Below are positions 1 through 8,430 of a DNA stretch of 64,000 nucleotides, piece after piece. A program made the position numbers and the translations under genes. Origin of the DNA: Alteromonas aestuariivivens. GTDB lineage: Bacteria; Pseudomonadota; Gammaproteobacteria; Enterobacterales; Alteromonadaceae. The notes beneath the pieces were generated by a model that worked only from the letters and a program-made list of their open reading frames with translations, had not been told where the DNA came from and did no database searches. Where the stretch lies: assembly GCF_003367475.1 (NCBI RefSeq), contig NZ_QRHA01000006.1, forward strand, positions 124,001-188,000, given 5' to 3'. The first letter of the stretch is position 1. Each line of letters begins with the position of its first letter.

Positions 1-952
1 CCGCCAGGGCAAAGGTTCCTGCTGTCATAAGATAGGGCGCATTGGTTGCCACCAATACCAGGCCTGCAATTGAGGGAAGGTAATTGAGCAGCCTCAATTG
101 TGTTGGCAGGCGGGTAAACAGGCTGTGTGTGACCTTCGCCAGTGTGAACATTACCAGTGCGACCAGCGCCGTGAGTATGTGTTCGGCGTAATTGGCCAGT
201 GGCAGAAGTTTGATGAACAGCCCTTCTTCGCACACTATCAGGCCGACAAACAGCAAATTGCTCAGAGAAAGCCAGAAGCGGGCTGCGGTGCGCTGATAAA
301 GGTAGGAGATAAAGAAATATCCGAACAGGATCCCCAGCGTGCCGACTGCCACACCAAACAGAATCAGGTTGTGATCATCGTGTTCTTCGAGAGCTTCCTG
401 TTGCCACAGCCGAAAGGGAAAACTCACCAATCCGGGGTCTGCAATGCTGACAAGCAGAGTAACCTGTTGTTCCGGCTGAACCTCCAATGGAAAATCCAGC
501 GAAGGCAGGGTGCCTGACAACATTGAGGAGTCTTTCTCTGCACTGCTGGAAGCGGAATGGATAATCCGTTCACGTTCATCAAGCACCATCATGCTGACTT
601 GATCAAGACTGAGACGATCCACCCGCAGAACCAGTCTTATGGGTTTGTTGCCGTTGTGGGCAAGGTGTACCTGGTACCAAAGCCGGTGGTCGGCAGGCAG
701 GGGAGACAGGTAGTAGTCAGGGTGCCAGTGGTTCTGCTGGTGAAAAACCTTCAGATAGGCCTGGTTTTTTGGTGCGATAGCACTGGAAATATAGGGCTGC
801 AGGTCGGCGCTGCGAAAGGCATTGTCAGTGTTCAGTACCAGGTTTTGAGCAGTGGCAGGTATTGACCAGACACTGCAAAAGATAACAACCAGCGCCACCA
901 GGGCCAGTTTAAACATGGAAATGCGTTGAAAATGTGCTCTGTTCGTGGACAC
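1..952 (-). CDS. 7TM-DISM membrane sensor protein, N-terminal part (cut by window edge)
   Basis: The frame is open from a GTG at 952 to the left edge, so the output domain (usually GGDEF or histidine kinase) is missing. I chose the GTG because GGGAAG lies 6 bases upstream; an in-frame ATG at 916 is the alternative. The N-terminus is a signal peptide (hydrophobic run LALVALVVIFCSVW, cleavage near ATAQ). About 150 periplasmic residues follow that resemble the 7TMR-DISM extracellular domain, with LWYQVHL and a beta-rich stretch. Membrane helices begin at about residue 190 (LILFGVAVGTLGILFGYFF). The family senses carbohydrate-like or other extracellular ligands; the ligand here is unknown. Confidence 0.75.
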   Translation of the reverse strand, partial: MSTNRAHFQRISMFKLALVALVVIFCSVWSIPATAQNLVLNTDNAFRSADLQPYISSAIAPKNQAYLKVFHQQNHWHPDYYLSPLPADHRLWYQVHLAHNGNKPIRLVLRVDRLSLDQVSMMVLDERERIIHSASSSAEKDSSMLSGTLPSLDFPLEVQPEQQVTLLVSIADPGLVSFPFRLWQQEALEEHDDHNLILFGVAVGTLGILFGYFFISYLYQRTAARFWLSLSNLLFVGLIVCEEGLFIKLLPLANYAEHILTALVALVMFTLAKVTHSLFTRLPTQLRLLNYLPSIAGLVLVATNAPYLMTAGTFALA

Positions 953-996
953 CAATGCTTCCCTGACCATTACTTTGTCCTTGTAATACTAGCGAA

Positions 997-1365
997 TTAC
1001 CCTGCACCTTGCGACTTACATTTGTCCCGCAAACAGCGCCATAAAGCTGCGGCGTCCCAGTCACTGCCGCCGGATGATTCCAGCCAGATGGAATCGCAAA
1101 GCCACTCAATGCAGAGCAGGCAATAAAACTGACCGTTAAAAAGCGTCGCCTGAAAACGATCTGCACCCCACTCGGCGTTCAACGGTTCGAAACCGACCAG
1201 CAGACAAAACTGTTTAACCCAGTATTCTGTTGCGGCTGGGGTAACAGGCAGGGGCTGATGCAGCCGGATGATATCCTGATCCAGAATGAGGGTGTCATAG
1301 AGTACGTGCACATCTAACTGCTGCATGACAGGCTGATGGTCTGGGTGTTTGAAGGTGGCTGACAT
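997..1365 (-). CDS. Small conserved protein, probably DUF3630
   Basis: A 122-residue soluble protein of unknown function. The stretch EWGADRFQATL, a hydrophobic strand (FYCLLCIEW) and SIWLESS resemble the DUF3630 pattern (GADRHxW, then a WLE-like motif). This is recognised from memory, not from a search. It follows selO on the same strand, and its first codons overlap the last 52 bases of selO. An internal ATG at 1326 would cut the overlap to about 13 bases, and neither start has a good ribosome binding site. The overlap suggests translational coupling to selO. Confidence 0.6.
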   Translation of the reverse strand: MSATFKHPDHQPVMQQLDVHVLYDTLILDQDIIRLHQPLPVTPAATEYWVKQFCLLVGFEPLNAEWGADRFQATLFNGQFYCLLCIEWLCDSIWLESSGGSDWDAAALWRCLRDKCKSQGAG

Positions 1366-2741
1366 AACGGGTGGCTATCATACTTTGTACTAAAGGGGCG
1401 GCGCAGGGCTTCAAGCAGTTGTTCGGCTACACTGAAATCGCCCTGTTCGGCCGCAACAATGGCGTCCTGCATAAATTGGGTGCGGGCAATCACAGCAGGA
1501 TTAACGGCCAGCATCTCCGCCTGGGTTGTCGGAACCGTCGTTCTCAGTGCGCGGTATTCGCGCCACCAGTTGTCGAAGGCATCACGGTCAACAAAAGTGT
1601 CCCGTAAGGCTGGTTTTGACTGTTGCGGGTCGGTGAGAGCCAGCAGCCTGAACGTATGGTGGTAATCACGCTGTTGGCCGGCAATCATGTCTAACCATTG
1701 ATTTAACAGGCGCAACGCCAGTTCACTGGCTTCCGGCAGCCCCAGACGCTGAAGCATTTTCAACTGGTATTGTTGAATAAACGTTGGTTCAAACTGGTTC
1801 AGAATATCAACAATCTCTTCTTTGGAGCACTGATCCGTAAAGGCCCAGGCCAGTGCATTCAGGTTCCAAAGCGCAACCCCTGGCTGCTGATCAAATGCAT
1901 AGCGGCCCTGGTGATCTGAGTGATTGAATACCGCCTGCGGCTCAAAGTGCTCCATAAATGCGTAGGGCCCGTAATCAAATGTGATGCCGTGAATTGACAT
2001 GTTGTCGGTATTCATCACGCCGTGAACAAACCCGTGTGCCTGCCACAGTGCAATCATGCGTGCCGTGCGCAGGCAGATACTGCGTAGCAACGATGCGTGG
2101 GGGTTGCTGGTTTTCAGGCATTGGCGGAAATACCGGTTTAATGTGAATTCAAACAATGCGTTAAGTTTGCGCTTTTCCTGGGCATGAAAAAAGTATTCGA
2201 AATGGCCAAAACGTATGTGACTCTGGGCTGTCCGAATCATCATAGCCCCTGGTTCCGGCTGCTCCCGCAATACTTTCTGTTTGCTGGTAAACAGACAAAG
2301 CGCGCGGCTGCTTGGGATACCCAGGTGGTGCAGCGCTTCGCTGCCCAGATATTCGCGCAGTGTGGAGCGTAAAACAGCGCGGCCGTCTGCGTGACGGGAG
2401 TATGGAGTTGGCCCGGCCCCCTTGAGATGCAAATCGTTCGGCTGGCCCTTAAGGTCAGTGATCTCTCCCAGCAACAGGCCACGCCCGTCGCCCAGGTAAG
2501 GGTTCCACTGGCCAAACTGGTGGCCACCGTACTTTTGTGCCACGGCATAGCGGCACAACTCAAAATCGGGATTGCTCAGACCACGAACCAGGGTATCCGA
2601 TTCCCACCATTGCTTCGGCAAGCTGAATTCATCGGCAAGTTCGCGATTCACCAGCGCCAGACGCATTCCACCCAGAGGCGAAGGCCTGACTGGTGACACC
2701 AGTTCCGGAAGGTGCTTGGCATAGTGATGGGAAAGTTTCAA
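1314..2741 (-). CDS. selO: Protein adenylyltransferase SelO (YdiU family)
   Basis: SelO is a pseudokinase-fold enzyme that transfers AMP from ATP to Ser, Thr or Tyr of target proteins and has been linked to redox homeostasis. At 475 residues it has the normal bacterial length. GDGRG (84-88) and LKGAGPTPYSR (106-116) form the nucleotide region, HGVMNTDNM (240-248) the catalytic loop and DYGP (256-259) the metal site. The protein ends LSCSS, the family C-terminus, in which eukaryotic members carry selenocysteine. It is transcribed away from the GST gene across a 231-base intergenic region. The downstream DUF3630-like gene overlaps its end. Confidence 0.93.
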   Translation of the reverse strand: MKLSHHYAKHLPELVSPVRPSPLGGMRLALVNRELADEFSLPKQWWESDTLVRGLSNPDFELCRYAVAQKYGGHQFGQWNPYLGDGRGLLLGEITDLKGQPNDLHLKGAGPTPYSRHADGRAVLRSTLREYLGSEALHHLGIPSSRALCLFTSKQKVLREQPEPGAMMIRTAQSHIRFGHFEYFFHAQEKRKLNALFEFTLNRYFRQCLKTSNPHASLLRSICLRTARMIALWQAHGFVHGVMNTDNMSIHGITFDYGPYAFMEHFEPQAVFNHSDHQGRYAFDQQPGVALWNLNALAWAFTDQCSKEEIVDILNQFEPTFIQQYQLKMLQRLGLPEASELALRLLNQWLDMIAGQQRDYHHTFRLLALTDPQQSKPALRDTFVDRDAFDNWWREYRALRTTVPTTQAEMLAVNPAVIARTQFMQDAIVAAEQGDFSVAEQLLEALRRPFSTKYDSHPLCQPPSNTQTISLSCSS

Positions 2742-2972
2742 ATAAGCCTCTCAGTGTCGGGGTATTCAGAGTAAATCAGGGTGAAAATGGCTGACAATCG
2801 GCTGTTCAGTCGAAATCCGCAATCTTGGGTCGAGTCCGATTTATCTTACAGTGAATCAAACCATTCTAGAGATTTCCGTGTAACAAAGACAGTCTGACAT
2901 TTCGCATCAATAACAACGGGATGACTGACTGAACTGCAATAATCACGAAACCCGAAAAAAACTGAGGTCCCC

Positions 2973-3647
2973 ATGCTTGTATTACACCATTTGGAGCATT
3001 CCCGTTCGCAGCGCATTTTGTGGTTGCTGGAGGAACTCGGCGTGAATTACGCAATTGAACGTTACGCGCGGGATCCAAAAACCGGACTTGCGCCGAAAAT
3101 TTTATCGGATTTACACCCGTTGGGGCGCTCGCCGCTCCTCGAGTGTGATGAGGGGATTCTGGCGGAGTCAGCAGCGATAGTTGAATATCTGGTGGGTGAT
3201 CTTCAGCATGCCCCGTTTGCAAGACCAGTGCGACCTAAAGCGCTGCAGCAGTACCATTTTTGGCTCCATTTTGCAGAAGGTTCGCTGATGCCGTCGGTGG
3301 TTGCGACAATGATTTTGAGAAAAGCGCGTGCCAAAGCAAAGCCATTTTTTGTTACGCCAATTGTGAACAAGGTTTGTGACGGGATCATCAGTGCGTATTA
3401 CGGGCCGAACCTGGCGCAGTCACTGGATTTTGTGGAAGAATATTTGACTGATCATCAATGGTTTGCCGATGATCGCCCCACAGGCGCGGATGTCCAGATG
3501 GTATTTCCCCTTGAAGCAATGCTGAGTGCGGGTCTGACGCCGGGCAGGCCCGCCATCAGTGAATACGTTGCCCGGATCCACCAGCGCCCTGCCTACCTGC
3601 GGGCGCTGGAAAAGGGAGGACCCTACGCATACGCCAGCAAACCCTAA
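2973..3647 (+). CDS. Glutathione S-transferase family protein
   Basis: A 224-residue cytoplasmic GST. The N-terminal thioredoxin-like domain (about 1-80) has HSRSQRILWLLEEL near the glutathione site and ESAAIVEYL, the conserved Glu-Ser that binds the glutamyl part of glutathione. The helical C-terminal domain carries the usual TGADVQMVFPLEA stretch. Substrate cannot be read from sequence; conjugation or peroxidase activity is typical. The gene is divergent from selO, and its stop codon overlaps by 4 bases the stop of the convergent small lipoprotein gene. Confidence 0.9.
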   Translation: MLVLHHLEHSRSQRILWLLEELGVNYAIERYARDPKTGLAPKILSDLHPLGRSPLLECDEGILAESAAIVEYLVGDLQHAPFARPVRPKALQQYHFWLHFAEGSLMPSVVATMILRKARAKAKPFFVTPIVNKVCDGIISAYYGPNLAQSLDFVEEYLTDHQWFADDRPTGADVQMVFPLEAMLSAGLTPGRPAISEYVARIHQRPAYLRALEKGGPYAYASKP

Positions 3648-3832
3648 TGGCGGTCCGGGCGGCCGGAGAGCCCTACATGAGCGTTGGGGTTTACATGAAA
3701 GCCGCCGTTGTAGTAGTTAACGTCAAGCCCGACGTCGGCATGGGGTGTGATGCGGCAGGCCGACAAAGCCACTGCTGCGCCCAGAACGATAACCAGTTTG
3801 CAAAGGGTGGAAGTTCGAAACGGGGATTTCAT
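3644..3832 (-). CDS. Small putative lipoprotein (62 aa)
   Basis: A basic N-terminus, a hydrophobic segment (LVIVLGAAVA) and the lipobox LSAC mark this as a lipoprotein with the lipidated Cys at residue 26. The mature peptide is about 37 residues, rich in His, Asn and Gly (VGLDVNYYNGGFHVNPN), and I do not recognise it. Its ATG overlaps the stop of the VOC-domain lipoprotein gene (ATGA), so the two are probably co-transcribed and translationally coupled. It is too short to infer a function. Confidence 0.7.
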   Translation of the reverse strand: MKSPFRTSTLCKLVIVLGAAVALSACRITPHADVGLDVNYYNGGFHVNPNAHVGLSGRPDRH

Positions 3833-4692
3833 GGCAGGGTCTCCTGGTTTTGAAGTAACATGGCCGCGCCACTGGGGTCCTGAATCAGAGCCAGGTTGCC
3901 ATTGGCAAAGTCTGGATTAGGGCGCACGGTAAGACGGCCACCCCACTCAAGCACTTTTTGCAGTGTGGTTTCGAAATCCGCCACCGAGACAACCGGGATC
4001 CACTGATTCGGCGTGTCGTCAAACGGGTTGGTAGAAACCGTGGCCAGAGGTTCGCCGTTCTTGCTCAGCATATGCCGGTTGCCATCCATTGAACTGGTTT
4101 GCAATTCAAAGACTTTGGCATACCAGCTGGCAGTAAGCAGTGGATTGGACGTAACCAGTTCATGCCACGTCCACATCTGGTTATTTACGCTCTGTGAGGC
4201 ATCGCTGGAGACTACTTCCAGAACTTCAAACACCGCACCCTGCGGGTCCTGGACCAGTGCCGACATTCCCCGGTCAGGGTATTCCCTTGGGGGCTTTATG
4301 ATAGTGCCGCCGTTGTCGGTGATTCGTTTCAGTGTTGCTTCCAAATCGATGGACTGTAATGACAGCAACCAGCCACCGGAATTTAACGGCCAACCCATTT
4401 CAGCGGAGTCAAACATGCCTCCCACCAGAGTGCCGTTGGCGTCCCTGAGGGTTGCATAGGGACTGGTTTGGGAAACCTGCCAGCCGAGAACCTGCGTGAG
4501 GAAGTCACTGCTGCGCTGGGCCTGTGGGCTGAGCAGGTCGTGCCAGACCACAGGTTCACCGGGTGAGGACTGAATGGCGGGGACGGTAAAATCGACGCTT
4601 TGACACCCGGCCATCAGAATAATGCCAGCAAAAGCCAGCAGTCTGAGCCTCCGGGCAGGCAATGTCAGGACGCTGTTAAGATGAGTGTTCAC
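3829..4692 (-). CDS. VOC-domain (glyoxalase/bleomycin-resistance fold) lipoprotein
   Basis: A 287-residue protein with a signal ending LMAGC, so it is probably a lipoprotein. Two VOC modules follow: about 45-160 (PVVWHDLLSPQAQRSSDF ... VQDPQGAVFEV) and about 170-285 (WTWHELVTSNP ... IQDPSGAAMLL). Each has the His near its start and the DPxGA turn typical of the fold. VOC proteins bind a metal or small ligand and include glyoxalases and dioxygenases; the activity here cannot be assigned. Membrane anchoring is unusual for the fold. It is the first gene of a two-gene unit with the small lipoprotein. Confidence 0.82.
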   Translation of the reverse strand: MNTHLNSVLTLPARRLRLLAFAGIILMAGCQSVDFTVPAIQSSPGEPVVWHDLLSPQAQRSSDFLTQVLGWQVSQTSPYATLRDANGTLVGGMFDSAEMGWPLNSGGWLLSLQSIDLEATLKRITDNGGTIIKPPREYPDRGMSALVQDPQGAVFEVLEVVSSDASQSVNNQMWTWHELVTSNPLLTASWYAKVFELQTSSMDGNRHMLSKNGEPLATVSTNPFDDTPNQWIPVVSVADFETTLQKVLEWGGRLTVRPNPDFANGNLALIQDPSGAAMLLQNQETLP

Positions 4693-4923
4693 TGAGAATC
4701 TTCTCCTTGGTTACCGATAACCCGGTGCGGCTGGGTTGAATGGAAATGCATCAGGTCCGGCGGACAGCAGAGTACCAGGTGGTCCGCTGGTTGAGCACGC
4801 TCACCAGGCCACGTAGCCCTTGCATGAGCAGCTGTTGGTATCGAAAGCGCGCGTCAGATTCAAATGTAGAACAAGCTTTGGAAAATTGCGAAAGCGGATA
4901 AAACTCAAAATGTTGAGCGCCAC

Positions 4924-6795
4924 TCAGCTTAACGGATCGCGCTGCAGATAGTCGGCAATGAGTTGCATAAAGGCATCGCCGTAGCGACTTAGCTTGGTTT
5001 GCCCAATGCCCGATACCTCCAGCATGGCCGCTGAGTGAGTGGGTTGTTTGGATGCCATGTCAGCCAGGGTGGCATCGCTGAATACCACAAATGGGGGAAC
5101 ACCATGTTCCTCTGCCAGAGCTTTGCGAAGGTGTTTGAGGCGTTTGAACAACGCACGGTCATAGTTTTCCGGTGCTTTGCTTTTGCGTTCCGGCTTGAAT
5201 TCGAGCCGTGGGCTGGCCAACTGCAGGGGCGCCTCACCTTTGAGTACCGGGCGGGCCGCTTCGGTGAGCCGCAACGCGGCATTGGCCACTATGTCAACTC
5301 GAATCAGCCCCTGGTGAATGAGCTGATTGATGATGTTGTGCCAGTAGCTGTCAGAGTGCTCTTTGCCAATGCCGTAGGTAGACAGATGCTGATGGCCGGC
5401 TTCCTGGATTCGTTTGAGTGCCTTACCCCGAATAACGTCGATAACATACTGACTCGCGGCCTGCTGTTGCAGACGTAAAATGCACGACAGAACTTTCTGG
5501 CTCAGCACGGTTCCGTCGATCAGTTTGGGTGGGTCTAGGCAGATATCGCAGTTTCCGCATGCGGTGTCGCTGAACTGGGAGAAATAATTCAGTAATACCT
5601 GACGGCGACAGGTCTGGGCTTCGGCGAACGCTTCCATCGCAGCGAATTTCTGCAGTTCCACGGCATTGCGGTCGGCACGTTCGCCCTGATCTATCCATTG
5701 GCGAACCCGAGCTGCATCTTTTTCATCGAACAACAGCAAGGCTTCGGCTTCAAGTCCGTCCCGTCCGGCACGACCGGTTTCCTGATAGTAGCTTTCGATG
5801 CTTCTGGGTACGTCATGATGCACTACGTAGCGCACGTTGGATTTATTGATGCCCATTCCGAACGCAACGGTGGCCACAACAATATCTATTTGATCATTAA
5901 GGAAGCGCCGCTGCACATATTCCCGTTCGTCACTGTCCATTCCAGCATGATAGGCCGCGCATTTGAAGCCTTGCCGGTGTAGCTTGGCGTAAAGGTCATC
6001 GACTTTCGCCCGGCTGTTGCAGTAGATAATGCCACTGCCTTCCTGGCGTTTTACATAGGATACCACCTGATCGAATGCCTTGTATTTGGGCATCACCCGG
6101 TAACGAATATTGGGGCGATCAAAGCTGCCTTTGAAAATGTAGGGTGTATCAAGGTGCAACTGGGTAACAATGTCGGCCTGTGTGGCAGAGTCGGCGGTGG
6201 CAGTGAGGCCAATCACCGGAACCTGGGGAAAGCGCTGTTTTATGAGCCCCAAGGCGCGGTAATCCTGACGGAAATCGTGGCCCCAGTGCGACACGCAGTG
6301 GGCTTCGTCGATGGCAAAAAGCGCAATATCCAGGCTGGTCAGCAGGTTCATAAAACCCGGCTGTAGTAAACGCTCTGGTGAAACATACAGCAAATCAAAC
6401 TTGCCGGCCTGTAACTGCTGTATAATCTGCTGCTGGCGTTCCGGTTCCAGGCTGGAATTGACAAACGCCGCACTGACGCCCACTTCGCGCAATTGCTCAA
6501 CCTGATCCTGCATCAGGGATATCAGTGGTGATACCACAATCGCAGTTCCGGATTTCACCAGCGCCGGGATTTGGTAACACAGTGATTTGCCGCCACCGGT
6601 GGGCAGCAGAACCAGCACATCCTGGCCATCAAGCAGATGCTGAATGACCTGTTCCTGACCGCTGCGAAACTGAGGGTAGCCGAATACCCGCTCAAGCACC
6701 TCCTGGGGTGAGCGTGATTCAGTGGGGCTGGCCGGGAGAGAGGCTGATGAACTGGATACTGTCATTGACGCGATTTTACGTTTTTTCGGCGCCAT
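4924..6795 (-). CDS. recQ: ATP-dependent DNA helicase RecQ
   Basis: A 3'-5' DNA helicase of the RecF recombination pathway. Walker A TGGGKS lies near residue 66 and the DEAH box (AIDEAHCVSHWGHDFR) near 163; the motif V/VI region reads VAFGMGINKSNVR ... QETGRAGRDG. A zinc-binding Cys cluster (CRRQ ... CGNCDIC), a winged-helix RQC region and a C-terminal HRDC domain follow. I prefer the ATG at 6795; a GTG at 6801 and an ATG at 6765 are possible, and none has a clear ribosome binding site. The first 30 residues are Ser/Thr/Pro-rich and dispensable-looking. It is divergent from mgtE. Confidence 0.95.
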   Translation of the reverse strand: MAPKKRKIASMTVSSSSASLPASPTESRSPQEVLERVFGYPQFRSGQEQVIQHLLDGQDVLVLLPTGGGKSLCYQIPALVKSGTAIVVSPLISLMQDQVEQLREVGVSAAFVNSSLEPERQQQIIQQLQAGKFDLLYVSPERLLQPGFMNLLTSLDIALFAIDEAHCVSHWGHDFRQDYRALGLIKQRFPQVPVIGLTATADSATQADIVTQLHLDTPYIFKGSFDRPNIRYRVMPKYKAFDQVVSYVKRQEGSGIIYCNSRAKVDDLYAKLHRQGFKCAAYHAGMDSDEREYVQRRFLNDQIDIVVATVAFGMGINKSNVRYVVHHDVPRSIESYYQETGRAGRDGLEAEALLLFDEKDAARVRQWIDQGERADRNAVELQKFAAMEAFAEAQTCRRQVLLNYFSQFSDTACGNCDICLDPPKLIDGTVLSQKVLSCILRLQQQAASQYVIDVIRGKALKRIQEAGHQHLSTYGIGKEHSDSYWHNIINQLIHQGLIRVDIVANAALRLTEAARPVLKGEAPLQLASPRLEFKPERKSKAPENYDRALFKRLKHLRKALAEEHGVPPFVVFSDATLADMASKQPTHSAAMLEVSGIGQTKLSRYGDAFMQLIADYLQRDPLS

Positions 6796-6950
6796 GTTCA
6801 CGGCAAACGCACAACTTTTTTTGTGGCGCGGCGAATTGGCAGATGGTTTGATTTGACTTAACAGACTAATTTAAAAAACTATCCGGCCAATATCTTGCTT
6901 TCGCCGCTGGTACCTTTATCCTGTGCATGGCTGCGCCGCGCGCGAGAAAA

Positions 6951-6961
6951 AGGAGTCTCCT
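6951..6961 (+). promoter_or_regulatory. Short palindrome in the mgtE leader
   Basis: AGGAG-T-CTCCT lies 40 bases before the mgtE start, in a 205-base recQ-mgtE intergenic region. It could be an operator or could sequester a ribosome-binding-like sequence. I looked for the M-box (ykoK) magnesium riboswitch and could not match its conserved segments. Confidence 0.25.
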
Positions 6962-7000
6962 AATCTTGCCTGCCCACTGAAACCCGATTGGAGATGTTCG

Positions 7001-8338
7001 ATGGCTGAACCTTTGCCCGATCTCATAGAAGAGTTTGTATCCGATTCCCCCAACGATGACCCGGCTGCCATTCTCAGTGCTCTGAGCAGTCAGGACGACG
7101 TGTATATTGCCAGCCTGTTGGAATCTTTGCCGGTTGAGCGTCGACTTGCCGTGTGGGAAGGCATTCCCCGTTCACGCAAGCTGGCGGTGCTGGTGGAAAT
7201 GCGTAGTGATCCCCGGGAAATACTCATCGACGCGACACTGGACGATGAATGGGCGGCAATACTGGCCGACATCGACGCCGAAGATTTACTCGAACTGCTG
7301 GATTCCCTGCCCTCCCGTTTGGTGGATCTGGCCTACGCTGAACTGGACGCCCAGCAACAGAAATACTTCCGGGAAGCGACTCAGTTTGATGACGACGAAG
7401 TTGGGCACTGGCTTAGCCATCAACTGCTGGTTCTGCCTCTGAACGCGAAGGTGCGGGAAGGGTTGCGGCTTATCCGGCGCAATGTGCCTGCACACTGCGA
7501 TACGGTGTTTCTGGTTAACCGCAGCGGGCAGTATTCTGCAGCCGTTAAGCTTACGCGTTTGTTTGGGGCGCCAGAACATCTGGCACTGGTGGAACTGACC
7601 GAAGAAAACATGCCAATGCTGAAGGGCACCGATGAATGTACCACCGCATCACTGCAGGTGCAGCGTTCGGGGTACGTGTCCTTGCCAGTAGTGGATGACA
7701 ACAATAAATTGCTCGGTCGACTCGACATTACCTCCGCCTGCGAACTGATCAACGAATTCTATGAACGCCAGGTAATGGCATCGGCGGGTATGGATGAAGA
7801 CGAGGATTTGTTCTCGCCGGTGGCCAAAAGTGCCAAAAACCGAGCCCTCTGGCTGGGTATCAATTTGCTTACAGCATTTCTGGCGTCCTGGTTTATCGGC
7901 CTGTTTGAAACCACCCTTCAGCAGGTGGTTGCCCTGGCAGTATTAATGCCGGTGGTTGCCAGTATGGGCGGCATTGCCGGCAGTCAGACTCTAACCCTGA
8001 TAGTACGGGGCCTGGCTCTGGGGCAGGTGACCAAGGCCAACCTCAAGGCCCTGATGGTCAAGGAACTCAAGGTTGGTGGCTTAAACGGGCTTATTTGGGC
8101 GCTGGTGATTGGCATTGTGGCCTTTTACTGGTTTTCCGACCCGTTACTTGGGCTGGTGATCTGTTTTGCCATTCTGGCTAACATTGTTGCGGCTGCACTG
8201 TCCGGGGTATTCATCCCGGTATTGCTCGATAAGCTGAAAATTGATCCGGCCCTGTCTGGTTCGGTGATTCTCACCACCGTTACCGACATTGTCGGCTTTG
8301 TGGCGTTCCTGGGGCTGGGAACGCTGTTTTTGCTGTGA
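7001..8338 (+). CDS. mgtE: Magnesium transporter MgtE
   Basis: An Mg2+-selective inner-membrane channel. Order: acidic N-terminal domain (about 1-130), CBS region (about 135-255) that senses cytoplasmic Mg2+, a connecting helix, and five membrane helices from about residue 285, with the family stretch MPVVASMGGIAGSQTLTL in the pore region. The first CBS half looks poorly conserved (LVNRSGQYSAAVKLTRLF). The ATG at 7001 has GGAGA at a good distance; the longer upstream frame has no such signal. The protein is 445 residues, normal for the family. A strong terminator at 8372-8409 ends the transcript. Confidence 0.93.
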   Translation: MAEPLPDLIEEFVSDSPNDDPAAILSALSSQDDVYIASLLESLPVERRLAVWEGIPRSRKLAVLVEMRSDPREILIDATLDDEWAAILADIDAEDLLELLDSLPSRLVDLAYAELDAQQQKYFREATQFDDDEVGHWLSHQLLVLPLNAKVREGLRLIRRNVPAHCDTVFLVNRSGQYSAAVKLTRLFGAPEHLALVELTEENMPMLKGTDECTTASLQVQRSGYVSLPVVDDNNKLLGRLDITSACELINEFYERQVMASAGMDEDEDLFSPVAKSAKNRALWLGINLLTAFLASWFIGLFETTLQQVVALAVLMPVVASMGGIAGSQTLTLIVRGLALGQVTKANLKALMVKELKVGGLNGLIWALVIGIVAFYWFSDPLLGLVICFAILANIVAAALSGVFIPVLLDKLKIDPALSGSVILTTVTDIVGFVAFLGLGTLFLL

Positions 8339-8371
8339 ATTCCTCCCTTTAAAACGGGAATGTACTTGTGT

Positions 8372-8409
8372 TTGAGGCGGGCTTTGCTCACAATGCCCGC
8401 CTCAATTTT
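8372..8409 (+). terminator. Rho-independent terminator after mgtE
   Basis: A perfect 11-bp stem (TTGAGGCGGGC with GCCCGCCTCAA) encloses a 12-base loop and is followed by TTTT. It begins 34 bases after the mgtE stop. It also lies inside the longest open frame of the next gene, which argues that rarD starts after it. Confidence 0.85.
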
Positions 8410-8430
8410 CGACGCATCCGAAACTTCTCT

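Noticed and set aside
98-865. Two rightward open frames of 139 and 102 codons
   Set aside because: They are antisense to the 7TM-DISM sensor, which has a signal peptide, membrane helices and a good start.
4770-4923. A 49-codon leftward frame downstream of recQ (ending LNQRTTWYSAVRRT)
   Set aside because: It has no start codon with a ribosome binding site and could be chance or a fragment; not supportable as a gene.
6923-7000. Longer N-terminus for MgtE from 6923
   Set aside because: The ATG at 7001 has a good ribosome binding site and the extension looks non-coding (Arg/Cys-rich, unlike MgtE).
6802-7000. Magnesium riboswitch (M-box) before mgtE
   Set aside because: I could not match the conserved M-box segments; only a short palindrome is evident.
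8368-8430. Longer N-terminus for RarD
   Set aside because: It would include the perfect mgtE terminator hairpin as coding sequence.
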